Made by a program: the position numbers and the translations under genes
NCBI GenBank assembly: GCA_026126165.1
Contig: JAHCJR010000011.1
Location: 1 to 56,815 of the forward strand
Direction of reading: 5' to 3'
DNA length: 56,815 nucleotides
From: Alphaproteobacteria bacterium
GTDB lineage: Bacteria > Pseudomonadota > Alphaproteobacteria > Ferrovibrionales > Ferrovibrionaceae
Shown here: positions 36,921 to 45,381 of the stretch, piece after piece
Layout: every line of letters begins with the position of its first letter
How positions within the stretch are numbered: the stretch's first letter is position 1
Notes under the pieces: generated by a model
What the model saw: the letters and a program-made list of their open reading frames with translations, nothing else
Told to the model about the DNA's origin: nothing
Database searches by the model: none

Positions 36921-37676
36921 TCAGGCGTGCCCGGTGCCGACATAGGCTTCGATGACCTGCGGGTTCTTCGAGACCTGCTCGTAAGGGCCTTCGGCCAGGA
37001 TCTCGCCGCGCTGCAGGACGGTGATGGTGTCGGAGAGTTCCGCCACCACGTTCATGTTGTGCTCGACCATGAGCAGGGTGCGCCCCTTCGAGACGCGGCG
37101 GATGAGCTGGCTGATGCGGCCGATATCCTCCTGCCCGAGACCGGCCATCGGCTCGTCGAGCAGCATCATCTCCGGCTCCAGCGCCAGGGTCGTGGCGATC
37201 TCCAGCGCGCGCTTGCGTCCATAGGGCAACTCGACGGCCGCGAGATCCGCGTATTCGGCGATGCCCACATCTTCCAGAAGTTCCCGGGCGCGCCCGTTCA
37301 GGCGGTCGAGCGAGTGTTCCGGGCGCCAGAAATGAAACGACGTGCCGAGCTTGCGTTGCAGCGCGATACGGACATTCTCGAGCACCGTGAGATGCGGGAA
37401 GACGGCGGAGATCTGGAAGGACCGGACCATGCCGCTGCGCGCGATCGTCGCCGGATCGGAGCCGGTGATGTCGCGGCCGTTATAGAAGACCTTTCCGGCA
37501 GTCGGTGCCAGAAAGTGCGTGAGCAGGTTGAAGCAGGTGGTCTTGCCGGCGCCATTCGGTCCGATCAGCGCGTGAATGGAATGCCGGCGGACCCTGAGAT
37601 TGACGTCCTTGACGGCGACGAATCCCTTGAATTCCTTTGTCAGTCCCTGCGTCTCGAGAATGATCTCGCCAGCCAT
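36921..37676 (-). CDS. livG: Branched-chain amino acid ABC transporter ATP-binding protein LivG
   Basis: 251-residue ATPase, first gene of the operon. Starts MAGEIILETQGLTKEFKGFVA; Walker A GPNGAGKTT, the FNLLTHFLAPTAGKVFYNGRDITG segment typical of LivG, RSFQISAVFPHLTVLENV Q-loop region, GRKRALEIATTLALEP in place of a canonical LSGGQ (normal for LivG), Walker B MMLLDEPMAGL, and LMVEHNMNVV. AAAGGGATG: AAAGGG directly precedes the start codon, so the ribosome site is tight. It diverges from the D-threonine aldolase-like gene with a 146-base gap. Confidence 0.95.
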   Translation of the reverse strand: MAGEIILETQGLTKEFKGFVAVKDVNLRVRRHSIHALIGPNGAGKTTCFNLLTHFLAPTAGKVFYNGRDITGSDPATIARSGMVRSFQISAVFPHLTVLENVRIALQRKLGTSFHFWRPEHSLDRLNGRARELLEDVGIAEYADLAAVELPYGRKRALEIATTLALEPEMMLLDEPMAGLGQEDIGRISQLIRRVSKGRTLLMVEHNMNVVAELSDTITVLQRGEILAEGPYEQVSKNPQVIEAYVGTGHA

Positions 37677-37822
37677 CCCTTTGACGTTTCCCTGTCGTGT
37701 CTCGTTTGTATTGTTGCCCCGCACATAATCATTTCCGCAGTGCGAACGCAAGGTCGATTGCGCGCCGGCAAGCGCGCCCTGTAGCATCGCGGAAGGAGCC
37801 GCAGCCAGCCGCGCGAAAGGCC

Positions 37823-38965
37823 ATGCAGAAATCGAGGGACCAGCATCCCAATGCCCATCTTCTGGGCATGCCGGGCTCGCGGCAGAGGCTCGCGACGCCG
37901 GCGCTGCTGCTCGATCTGGTGGCGCTCGAGCGCAACATCGCCCGCATGGCGGCGCATTGCGCCGGCCACGGCCTCGGGCTGCGGCCACATGGCAAGACCC
38001 ACAAGTGTGGCGAAATTGCCCGAATGCAAATCGCGGCGGGCGCGAGCGGGATCGGTGCCGCGACCCTGGACGAGGCGGAGGCCTTCGCCGCGTCGGGCAT
38101 TGCCGGCGTCCTGGTGACCTCGCCGCAATTCGGTCCCGGACGCGCGGAACGGCTCGCCGGCCTTGCCCTGCGGGCCCGCGAGCCGATGGCGGTCGTCGAT
38201 CACGTGGCGCAGATCGAGGCGCTGGAGGCGGCGCTGAAGGCGGCGGGCGCGCCGCCGCTCAGGGTCCTGGTCGATATCGATCTCGGGATGCACCGGACCG
38301 GCGTGGCGACGATCGAAGGCGCGATGTCGCTGGTGCGCCGGCTGCGCGCCAGTCCGGTGCTGGTCTATGCCGGACTGCAGGCCTATGCGGGCGACATGCA
38401 GCATGTGGCCGACCTGGAAGAGCGCTGCCGCCGGGCGGCGCCGCAGATGGCGTTTCTCCGGCGGCTCGTGGTGGCGCTCAGCGATGCGGGCATGAAGCCG
38501 CGCGTCGTTTCGGGCGGCGGCACGGGTACACATGCCATCGATCCGGCCTTCGGCATCTTCACCGAATTGCAGGCCGGCTCATACGTCTTCATGGATGTGG
38601 ATTACAACAGGGTCCAGTTCGAGGCGGGCGCCAACCGGCCGCCCTTCGAGACCTCCCTTTTCGTGCGCGCCAGCGTGATCAGCGCCAATCATCCCGAACA
38701 CGTGACGACCGACGCCGGATCGAAGCGGTTCGCGATGGACGGGCCGCCGCCGGAACCCGTCGGCCTTGCCGGACCCGCCACTTACCGCTGCACCGGCGAC
38801 GAGCATGGCCGGATCGTCTTCGGCCGCGCCGCGGACAGATTGTCCCTCGGCGACCAGGTCGAGTTCGTGACGCCGCATTGCGACCCGACCGTGAACCTGT
38901 ATGACTGGTATCACTGCGTGCGCGGCGACACCCTGGTCGATCTCTGGCCGATCGATGCTCGCTAG
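37823..38965 (+). CDS. D-threonine aldolase / D-serine dehydratase-like PLP enzyme
   Basis: 380-residue fold type III PLP enzyme: alanine racemase N-terminal barrel followed by the D-serine dehydratase-like C-terminal domain. The PLP lysine lies in LRPHGKTHKCG near residue 57. VDIDLGMHRTGV and VSGGGTGTH (phosphate site) follow. The C-terminal metal site is in TPHCDPTVNLYDWYHC. Family members split D-threonine or related 3-hydroxy amino acids into glycine and an aldehyde or deaminate D-serine; which one applies here is open. The ATG at 37823 gives the family length. It overlaps the convergent EamA gene by four bases at the stops. Confidence 0.88.
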   Translation: MQKSRDQHPNAHLLGMPGSRQRLATPALLLDLVALERNIARMAAHCAGHGLGLRPHGKTHKCGEIARMQIAAGASGIGAATLDEAEAFAASGIAGVLVTSPQFGPGRAERLAGLALRAREPMAVVDHVAQIEALEAALKAAGAPPLRVLVDIDLGMHRTGVATIEGAMSLVRRLRASPVLVYAGLQAYAGDMQHVADLEERCRRAAPQMAFLRRLVVALSDAGMKPRVVSGGGTGTHAIDPAFGIFTELQAGSYVFMDVDYNRVQFEAGANRPPFETSLFVRASVISANHPEHVTTDAGSKRFAMDGPPPEPVGLAGPATYRCTGDEHGRIVFGRAADRLSLGDQVEFVTPHCDPTVNLYDWYHCVRGDTLVDLWPIDAR

Positions 38966-39852
38966 CCCTGCTGCCGCCGGGCCTGTGCCTCGCGCGAGGC
39001 GATATAGAGGCCGGAGGCGATGATGATCGCCATGCCAAGCACCGCGATCCCGTCCGGCAGGTCGCCGAAGACCAGAAAGCCGAACAGCGTGACCCAGAGC
39101 AGCTGGCTGTAGCTGAACGGCGCCAGCACCGAGGCCGGCGCATGGGCGAGCGCCTTGATCAGCGCGAAATGCCCGAAGGCCCCGAGGCATCCCGTCGCCA
39201 CCACCAGCGCGCCATGCCAGGCCGTGGCCGGCGTCACCCAGGCGAAGGGCAGCACCGCCGACATGACCAGCGTTCCGACCAGGGCGGTGAAGAACAATGA
39301 GACGATCGCGTCCTCGTGCGCGGAGATCTTGCGGGTGAGGATCTGGTAGATCGAATAGCAGAGCGCCATCAGCAGGGGAAAGACGGCGCCGACCGTGAAC
39401 GCTTCGGCGCCCGGGCGGATGATGACCAGCACGCCGAGAAAGCCGGCCGCGACCGCCGACCAGCGGCGGATGCCGACCTTCTCGCCGAGCAGCGGCACCG
39501 AGAAGGCCGTCACCAGGAACGGCGTCACGAAGCCGATGGCCGCCGCTTCGGCCAGCGGCAGGTATTGCAGGGCGGTGAAGAAGAAGAAACTCGCGCCGAG
39601 CAGCAGCAGCGAGCGCAGGATCTGGATACCGGGCCGGGAGGTGCGCAGCAGCCCGAGCCCCCGGCGCGGCGCGAGCAGGATCAGCATGACCAGCAGGTGC
39701 ACCCCGTAGCGGGCGAAGACGAGGCCGGGCACGGGATAGTGCTGGCCGAGATACTTGACGACGGTGTCGAGCATGGCGAACAGCGCGACTGCCAGCATCA
39801 TGAGGAAGATGCCGCGCAGCGCCGACTGCCGGAAGACGACATCGCCGCTCAT
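38962..39852 (-). CDS. DMT family transporter (EamA domains)
   Basis: 296-residue membrane protein with ten predicted helices and two EamA repeats. First repeat contains GIFLMMLAVALFAMLDTVVKYLG and VFARYGVHLLVML; the second has IGFVTPFLVTAFSVPLLGEKVGIRRW and SQLLWVTLFGFLVFGDLPDG. Such transporters export amino acids or metabolites. It is the last gene of a trio joined by four-base overlaps (39849-39852 with the aminotransferase gene), so it may export the product or a toxic intermediate of those enzymes. Confidence 0.9.
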   Translation of the reverse strand: MSGDVVFRQSALRGIFLMMLAVALFAMLDTVVKYLGQHYPVPGLVFARYGVHLLVMLILLAPRRGLGLLRTSRPGIQILRSLLLLGASFFFFTALQYLPLAEAAAIGFVTPFLVTAFSVPLLGEKVGIRRWSAVAAGFLGVLVIIRPGAEAFTVGAVFPLLMALCYSIYQILTRKISAHEDAIVSLFFTALVGTLVMSAVLPFAWVTPATAWHGALVVATGCLGAFGHFALIKALAHAPASVLAPFSYSQLLWVTLFGFLVFGDLPDGIAVLGMAIIIASGLYIASREAQARRQQG

Positions 39853-41018
39853 GCGGCCCGGACCAGTCGGCGGATCGCCTCGGCAAGCCGTTGGTAATCG
39901 TCGGCTTCGTTGTAGATCTGCGCCGAGATCCTGAGCCAGAGCGCGCCGGCCAGGGAAAAGACCGGCGCGACGATGCGCTGTTCCTCGACCAGCCGGTGGA
40001 ACAGGGCGCGGGCCTGATCAATGCCCGCTTCGCCCGGCCAGGGCAGGCGGATCGTTGCCATCGCTGCGAGGTTCTGCGCTGGCGCGGCAAGCTCGGTTCG
40101 CCATTCGGCCGCAAGAAACTCCGCGGCGGTGCGCGCCAGGGCGCGGTTGCGGTCCATCAGGTGCTCTCCGCCGGCGCGGCGCCAGAACCCTATACCCTCC
40201 GGCGCCGCCAGCCAGCCCGAGAAATCGCGGGTGCCGGTCCAGTCGAACTCCAGCGGGAAACCCTGGCCGTAACCATGGGAGATGCCGGGCGGGTGCAGGC
40301 TGGCGCGCCAGGCCTCCGCCACGTACAGGGCGGCCGTGCCGCGCGGCGCGAAGGCCCATTTATGCAGATTGCCGACATACCAGTCAGCGCCGAGCGCGGG
40401 GACATCGAGCGCCAGCAGGCCCGGTGCATGCGCGCCGTCGATCAGCACCGGCACGCCCCTGCCATGGCAGAGTTCGACCAGCCGGCGAACCGGGAGAATG
40501 GTGGCGGGGTGCGAACTCACATGATCGAAGACCGCGATTCGCACCCGCCCGTCGAGGGCGGCGCCGATCTGTTCCAGCAGCGCCTCGTCGCCGGGATAGG
40601 GGACAGGCACCGGCAGTTCGACATATTCGGCGCCGGCGCGGGCGGCGTGATGGCGCAGCGTGTTGCGCACCGCGTTGTAGACATGGCTGGTGGCCAGCAG
40701 CTTCTCGCCGGGGCGAAGCGCCAGCGCGGCAATCACCGCGTTGGCGCCGGCAGTGGCGTTCTCGACCAGCGCCCAGTCCCCGGCCGAACCGCCGAGGAAG
40801 GCGGCGATTTCGCCGGCGGTCCGGCGCATCTGCCCCGGCAGTTCGAAGGCGAGAAAGCGCGTCGGATTGCCCTCGATCCGGCGTCGCCAGCCCGCTTCGG
40901 CCGCCGCCACCTCGTTCGGCAGGGCACCGAAACTGCCTTGATTGAGATGGGTAAAGCCCGGGTCCAGCGCGAACTCCGCCAGCAGCCGGCGGCCGTATCC
41001 GTCCTGCCCGCCGCTCAC
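39849..41018 (-). CDS. Aminotransferase class V-fold PLP enzyme (isopenicillin N epimerase-like)
   Basis: 389-residue fold type I PLP enzyme. TFTHLNQGSFG-type opening (FTHLNQGSFGALP), NATAGANAVIAAL (PLP phosphate site), VFDHVSSHPATILPVRRL, LIDGAHAPGLLALD with the PLP-contacting Asp and His, and GNLHKWAFAPRGTAALYV with the Schiff-base Lys. This places it with the isopenicillin-N-epimerase-like branch of cysteine desulfurase relatives. No catalytic Cys loop is apparent, so a desulfurase role is unlikely. The start is a GTG at 41018 overlapping the alcohol dehydrogenase stop by four bases. Confidence 0.9.
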   Translation of the reverse strand: MSGGQDGYGRRLLAEFALDPGFTHLNQGSFGALPNEVAAAEAGWRRRIEGNPTRFLAFELPGQMRRTAGEIAAFLGGSAGDWALVENATAGANAVIAALALRPGEKLLATSHVYNAVRNTLRHHAARAGAEYVELPVPVPYPGDEALLEQIGAALDGRVRIAVFDHVSSHPATILPVRRLVELCHGRGVPVLIDGAHAPGLLALDVPALGADWYVGNLHKWAFAPRGTAALYVAEAWRASLHPPGISHGYGQGFPLEFDWTGTRDFSGWLAAPEGIGFWRRAGGEHLMDRNRALARTAAEFLAAEWRTELAAPAQNLAAMATIRLPWPGEAGIDQARALFHRLVEEQRIVAPVFSLAGALWLRISAQIYNEADDYQRLAEAIRRLVRAA

Positions 41019-42151
41019 GCCCAGGCTTCTTCCAGAAGGGCGCGGTAGTCGGCTTCGCTGGCCTGGCGCGGGTTGGTCAGATGGCAGTGATCGCGCAGCG
41101 CGGCGGCGGCAATGCCGGGCAGGTCCGCCTGCGATACGCCAAGTGTCTTCAGCCGCGTCGGCAGGCCGAGCCTTGCCACCAGATCCTCGATGAAGCCGGC
41201 GATATCGGCGCCTTCGGTGAGCCCCATGGCGCAGCGCAGCCGGAGATACTTGGCCTCGCCGGCTGCCGGCTGGTTGAAGCGCAGGACGGCGGGCAGGAAG
41301 ATGGCGTTCAAGGTTCCGTGATGCAGACGGTGGCCGGGCAGGCCGCCGAGCGGATGGGACAGGGCATGGACGGCGCCAAGCCCCTTCTGGAAAGCCATGG
41401 CACCTTCCATCGCGGCCATCATCATCTGCCAGCGGGCCTCGCGGTCCCGGCCATCGCGCACCGCGCGCTCGATATGGGCGATGGCCCGCTCGAGCCCGTC
41501 CAGCGCGATCGCCTCGGCCGGCGGATTGACGGCAGGGGCAAGGAAGGTCTCGATGCAGTGCGCGATGGCATCCATGCCGGTGCCGGCGGTCAGGACCGGC
41601 GGCAGGCCGAGGGTGAGTTCGGGGTCGCAAACCGCAAGCTTCGGCAGCAGGTTCGGGCTCAGCATGGCGAGCTTGCGCCCGTCGTCGAGCACGATCACCG
41701 ATCCGCGTCCGACCTCGCTGCCGGTGCCGGCGGTGGTCGGAATGGCGACCAGCGGCGCGACACGGGAGGTGATTCGCGGACTTCCGCCCAGCACGGCCAT
41801 GTACTGGGAAAGCGGCTCCGGGTGATGCACGAGCACGCCCACCGCCTTCGCCAGGTCGATGGCCGAACCGCCGCCCAGCGCGATCAATCCGTCGCAGCCC
41901 TCGGCACGGTAGGCCGCGAGCGCATCGCGGACGGCCTGCTCGGTCGGATTCTCCGGCGTGCCGTCATAGACCGCGACCGGCATGTTGCCGGGCAGTGCCG
42001 CCCGCACCCGCTCGAGCAGCCCGGCGGCGATCACGCCACGGTCGGTGACGATCAGCGGCCGGCCGATGCCAAGCCGGGGCAGCTCCGACTCGAGGCAGCC
42101 CACGGCGCCGAAATCGAACTGGATGGTGGTGAGATAGGTGATCAGGGCCAC
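41015..42151 (-). CDS. Iron-containing alcohol dehydrogenase
   Basis: 378-residue group III (Fe2+-dependent) NAD(P) alcohol dehydrogenase. GGGSAIDLAKAVG binds the nucleotide, IPTTAGTGSEVGRGSV follows, and the metal is held by Asp and His of GMDAIAHCIE, His of GAVHALSHPLGG and His of HHGTLNAIF. The family also includes maleylacetate reductase and hydroxyacid-oxoacid transhydrogenase, so the substrate is not fixed. First gene of the three-gene unit Fe-ADH, class V aminotransferase, EamA exporter. Diverges from the polyamine operon. Confidence 0.93.
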   Translation of the reverse strand: MALITYLTTIQFDFGAVGCLESELPRLGIGRPLIVTDRGVIAAGLLERVRAALPGNMPVAVYDGTPENPTEQAVRDALAAYRAEGCDGLIALGGGSAIDLAKAVGVLVHHPEPLSQYMAVLGGSPRITSRVAPLVAIPTTAGTGSEVGRGSVIVLDDGRKLAMLSPNLLPKLAVCDPELTLGLPPVLTAGTGMDAIAHCIETFLAPAVNPPAEAIALDGLERAIAHIERAVRDGRDREARWQMMMAAMEGAMAFQKGLGAVHALSHPLGGLPGHRLHHGTLNAIFLPAVLRFNQPAAGEAKYLRLRCAMGLTEGADIAGFIEDLVARLGLPTRLKTLGVSQADLPGIAAAALRDHCHLTNPRQASEADYRALLEEAWA

Positions 42152-42298
42152 GGCGTCTCTCTCCCCTTCGACAGCGCGGCATCATTCCACGGGCCGGTGG
42201 AGGGCCGCAATCGCCGCGCCGCGCATGGCTCTGTCGCGCCTGCGCAACATCGCATCCCCAATATTTCGTTAACTCACGGGTGGAGGTGCAGTTTTTCC
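42152..42298. other. Divergent intergenic region, alcohol dehydrogenase to odc
   Basis: 147 bases that would hold the promoter of the Fe-ADH operon on the minus strand. AT-rich patch ATATTTCGTTAACT near 42261-42274. No gene seen. Confidence 0.4.
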
Positions 42299-42326
42299 TT
42301 GCAGCGCGTCGCGTATGGCTTATATA
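42299..42326 (+). promoter_or_regulatory. Sigma70-like promoter of the polyamine operon
   Basis: TTGCAG at 42299-42304 and TATATA at 42321-42326 with a 16-base spacer. Start of transcription expected near 42333, which leaves a leader of about 400 nt before the odc start codon. Confidence 0.6.
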
Positions 42327-42332
42327 GCGAAC

Positions 42333-42730
42333 GCAGACGCACCCGCACGTGCCTATGGCCCTTGGTGGTTATGCAACGACGTTAGGCGTCCTTTTTGGAA
42401 GTTCCGGTCGTATACCGGTTGCCGAGAGGGAACTACGATGTTGGCTCTACCTGGCCGGAAGGCCAATGCGGTCGCGGGGATCGTCCAGATCCCTTTCCCG
42501 GACACCGTTACCCGTCTCGCGGCGCTCGCCGCGGCGGCGCCTTGCGTCACCATGGCCGTCATCGACGGCACTTCGGGCGGAAATAGTATGACCCCGCAGC
42601 CGAGTAGTCGGGTGCGGGTGTAAGGGTCGCCTCCCACGGCGCTGTGTCCCGCAGTCTCGGGGCTCCATTGAACTGTCGCAACGTCTTGCGCCGCGCAATT
42701 TTCTCGCGCGGCCCGTGGAAGGCTTAAGTC
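42333..42730 (+). ncRNA. Candidate speF-type 5' leader RNA of ornithine decarboxylase
   Basis: About 400 untranslated bases precede the ornithine decarboxylase gene. In alphaproteobacteria a long structured leader upstream of this gene, the speF RNA motif, is established by comparative work; position and length agree here. Structures seen: nested pairs AGTTCC/GGAACT (42400-42405 with 42429-42434) around GGT/ACC, and GCCGCGC/GCGCGGC (42690-42696 with 42706-42712) just upstream of the odc ribosome site GGAAGG. A small open frame (ATG 42438, 61 codons, stop at 42623) lies inside. I could not fold the whole leader or compare it with the family model, so the identity is inferred. Confidence 0.6.
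42438..42623 (+). CDS. Possible leader peptide within the odc leader
   Basis: 61-codon frame starting at an ATG that has GAGAGG ten bases before it. The GGAACT strand of the 42400-42434 hairpin directly overlaps that ribosome site, so folding would hide it. The peptide (MLALPGRKANAVAGIVQ...) has no recognisable family. It might be a regulatory uORF or only an open frame inside a structured RNA. Confidence 0.2.
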   Translation: MLALPGRKANAVAGIVQIPFPDTVTRLAALAAAAPCVTMAVIDGTSGGNSMTPQPSSRVRV

Positions 42731-43864
42731 ATGACCAACCGCAAGATTGCCCGATTCCTTGCCGAGAACCGACCGAAAACCCCTTGCCTCGTCATCGACC
42801 TCGACGTGGTCGAACAGAACTACAAGCGCATGCGCGAGCTGCTGCCGCTGGCCCAGATCTTCTACGCCGTGAAGGCCAATCCGATGCCGGAGCTGGTTGA
42901 TCGCCTGCGCCTGCTCGGCTCCAGCTTCGACACCGCCTCGCGCGGCGAGATCGACCTCTGCCTCGGCCTTGGCGTCGGCGCGGAGCGCATTTCCTTCGGC
43001 AACACGATCAAGAAGGAGCGCGACATCGCCTACGCCTACGAGCGGGGCGTGCGCCTCTATGCCTTCGACAGCGAGGCGGAGTTGCGCAAGCTGGCCGCCG
43101 CCGCGCCCGGCGCGAGGGTTTTCTGCCGCGTGCTGATGGAATGCGGCGGCGCCGACTGGCCGCTTTCGCGCAAGTTCGGCTGCACGCCGAAGATGGCCGG
43201 CGATCTCATGGTCATGGCCAAGGAACTGGGCCTCGATGCCTATGGCCTTTCCTTCCATGTCGGCTCGCAGCAGAAGGATCTCGGTCAGTGGGACCATGCG
43301 GTCGGGCAGGTGGCGGGCCTGTTCGCCCTGCTGCGCGAGCGCGATGTGGATCTGCGCATGGTCAATCTGGGCGGCGGCTTCCCGACCCGCTACCGCCAGG
43401 CGGTGAAGCCGGTGGAAGCCTATGCCCAGGCCGTGATGAACGCGGTCACCCATCATTTCGGCAACAGCATCCCGGAACTGCTGATCGAGCCGGGCCGGTC
43501 CATGGTCGGCAATGCCGGCGTGATCCAGAGCGAGGTGGTGCTGATCTCCGACAAGGGACTGGAGGACGGCAAGCGCTGGATCTATCTCGATATCGGCAAA
43601 TTCTCCGGCCTTGCCGAGACGATGGACGAAAGCATCAAGTACCGCATCCGCACGCCGCGCGACGGCGGCAGGACCGGTTCGGTGGTGCTCGCCGGGCCGA
43701 CCTGCGACAGCGCGGACATTCTCTACGAGAAGACCGACTACCAGCTCCCCCTCGACCTCGCCGTCGGCGACAAGGTGGAAATCCTCGCCACCGGGGCTTA
43801 CACGACCACCTATTCTTCGGTCGGCTTCAACGGCTTCGCACCCCTCAAGGCCTACTGCATCTGA
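42731..43864 (+). CDS. Ornithine decarboxylase (fold type III, eukaryotic-like)
   Basis: Decarboxylates ornithine to putrescine, the entry to polyamine synthesis. 377 residues, of the alanine-racemase-fold group used by alphaproteobacteria rather than the large SpeC/SpeF enzyme. The PLP Lys is in FYAVKANPMPEL near residue 50; GLSFHVGSQ, NLGGGFPTRY, EPGRSMVGNAGV (phosphate) and CDSADILYEK with the active Cys near 330 are all present. Lysine/ornithine dual activity is possible. ATG at 42731 with GGAAGG upstream. It leads the polyamine pair and the gene behind it makes homospermidine from its product. Confidence 0.94.
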   Translation: MTNRKIARFLAENRPKTPCLVIDLDVVEQNYKRMRELLPLAQIFYAVKANPMPELVDRLRLLGSSFDTASRGEIDLCLGLGVGAERISFGNTIKKERDIAYAYERGVRLYAFDSEAELRKLAAAAPGARVFCRVLMECGGADWPLSRKFGCTPKMAGDLMVMAKELGLDAYGLSFHVGSQQKDLGQWDHAVGQVAGLFALLRERDVDLRMVNLGGGFPTRYRQAVKPVEAYAQAVMNAVTHHFGNSIPELLIEPGRSMVGNAGVIQSEVVLISDKGLEDGKRWIYLDIGKFSGLAETMDESIKYRIRTPRDGGRTGSVVLAGPTCDSADILYEKTDYQLPLDLAVGDKVEILATGAYTTTYSSVGFNGFAPLKAYCI

Positions 43865-43912
43865 GCGGGGTCTGAAGCGAAGCCAGCCCAACCTTCAACC
43901 ATCGGACGGACC

Positions 43913-43938
43913 GGCCGGCAGCTCACGGGCTGCCGGCC
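43913..43938 (+). terminator. Intercistronic hairpin between odc and homospermidine synthase
   Basis: Perfect 10-base-pair stem (43913-43922 with 43929-43938), loop TCACGG, then TTGCTTTC. Located 48 bases after the odc stop and 21 before the next start codon; the weak T run suggests partial termination. Confidence 0.55.
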
Positions 43939-43959
43939 TTGCTTTCGGGAGATTGCCGC

Positions 43960-45381
43960 ATGGCGACCAAGCACAAGAAATACGTGAAGTTCGGCGGCCG
44001 CATGGTCATGATCGGGTTCGGCTCGATCGGCCAGGGCGTGATGCCGCTCATCCTCCGCCATATCGACCTCAAGCCGTCGCAGATCTGCATCGTGACGGCG
44101 GACGCGCGGGGGAAGGAGGTGGCCGAGCGCTACGGCATCCGCGTGGTCCGCAAGCGGCTGACGCGGGAGAATTACCTCGAGATCCTGAACGGCCTGGTCG
44201 GGCCGGGCGACTTCATCGTCAACCTGTCGGTCGAGGTTTCCAGCGTGGCTCTGATCGAGTTCGCGCAGGCACGCGGTGCCATGTATCTGGATACCTGTAT
44301 CGAGCCCTGGCCGGGCGGTTACACCGATCCGAATCTCACCGTGTCGGAGCGGTCGAACTATGCCTTGCGCGAGAGCGTGCTGGCGCTGCGCGCGAAGCAT
44401 CGCGGCGGACCGACGGCCGTGGTGGCTCATGGCGCCAATCCCGGCCTCGTCTCGCACTTCGTCAAGCGGGCGCTGCTCAATATCGCGCACGACACCAAGG
44501 TGCGCGTGAAGATGCCCGCGAGCCGCGAGGAATGGGCCGCCCTGGCGCAGCGCCTCGGCATCAAGGTCATCCATATCGCCGAGCGCGACACCCAGGTTTC
44601 GAACCGGCCCAAGAAAGTCGGCGAGTTCGTCAATACCTGGTCGATCGACGGTTTCGTCTCGGAAGGCTGCCAGCCGGCGGAAATGGGCTGGGGCACCCAT
44701 GAGCGCCATTTCCCCCGCGACGGCGCGCGGCACAAGTTCGGCTGTGGCGCGGCCATCTATCTTAACCGGCCGGGTGCCGCGACGCGGGTGCGCACCTGGA
44801 CGCCGCTGGAGGGGCCCTTCCACGGCTTCATCATCACGCATAACGAATCCATCTCGATCGCTGACTTTTTCACGGTGCGCGAGCGCGGCAAGCCGGTCTA
44901 CCGGCCGACCGTGCATTATGCCTACCATCCCTGCGACGCGGCGGTGATGTCGGTGCACGAGTTGGCCGGCAAGGGATTCGTGCAGCAGGAGAGGCAGCGG
45001 CTGATCGTCGATGAAATCGAAAGCGGCATCGACGAACTGGGCGTGCTCCTGCTCGGCCATGCCAGAGGCGCCTACTGGTACGGCTCGCAGCTTTCGATCC
45101 GGCAGGCGCGCAAGCTTGCTCCCTACAACAACGCGACCTCGCTTCAGGTGACCGCGCCGGCACTCTCGGGCATCATCTGGGCGATGGAGAACCCGCGCGC
45201 CGGCCTGGTCGAGGCGGACGAGATGGATTTCGAGCGCCATCTCGAGATCTGCATGCCCTATCTCGGACCGGTGGTCGGCCAGTATTCCGACTGGACGCCG
45301 CTGCACGATCGCGCCCGGCTGTTCCCGGAGGATATCGACACGACCGATCCCTGGCAGTTCAAGAACTTTCGCGTCACCTGA
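43960..45381 (+). CDS. hss: Homospermidine synthase (saccharopine dehydrogenase-like)
   Basis: Condenses two putrescine (or putrescine with spermidine) into homospermidine with NAD+ as prosthetic group, the main long polyamine of many alphaproteobacteria. 473 residues, the usual length. NAD site MVMIGFGSIGQGVMPL near residues 16-31, VNLSVEVSSVALIEFAQ, DTCIEPWPGGYTD, VVAHGANPGLVSHFVK, and WGTHERHFP. GGGAG lies about ten bases before the ATG at 43960. Being downstream of ornithine decarboxylase it receives putrescine directly. Unlike spermidine synthase it yields no methylthioadenosine. Its 3' end overlaps the convergent M20 gene by eight bases. Confidence 0.93.
   Translation: MATKHKKYVKFGGRMVMIGFGSIGQGVMPLILRHIDLKPSQICIVTADARGKEVAERYGIRVVRKRLTRENYLEILNGLVGPGDFIVNLSVEVSSVALIEFAQARGAMYLDTCIEPWPGGYTDPNLTVSERSNYALRESVLALRAKHRGGPTAVVAHGANPGLVSHFVKRALLNIAHDTKVRVKMPASREEWAALAQRLGIKVIHIAERDTQVSNRPKKVGEFVNTWSIDGFVSEGCQPAEMGWGTHERHFPRDGARHKFGCGAAIYLNRPGAATRVRTWTPLEGPFHGFIITHNESISIADFFTVRERGKPVYRPTVHYAYHPCDAAVMSVHELAGKGFVQQERQRLIVDEIESGIDELGVLLLGHARGAYWYGSQLSIRQARKLAPYNNATSLQVTAPALSGIIWAMENPRAGLVEADEMDFERHLEICMPYLGPVVGQYSDWTPLHDRARLFPEDIDTTDPWQFKNFRVT

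Noticed and set aside
42353-43891. Minus-strand open frame opposite ornithine decarboxylase and its leader
   Set aside because: Antisense shadow of a gene with all catalytic motifs; no recognisable protein features.
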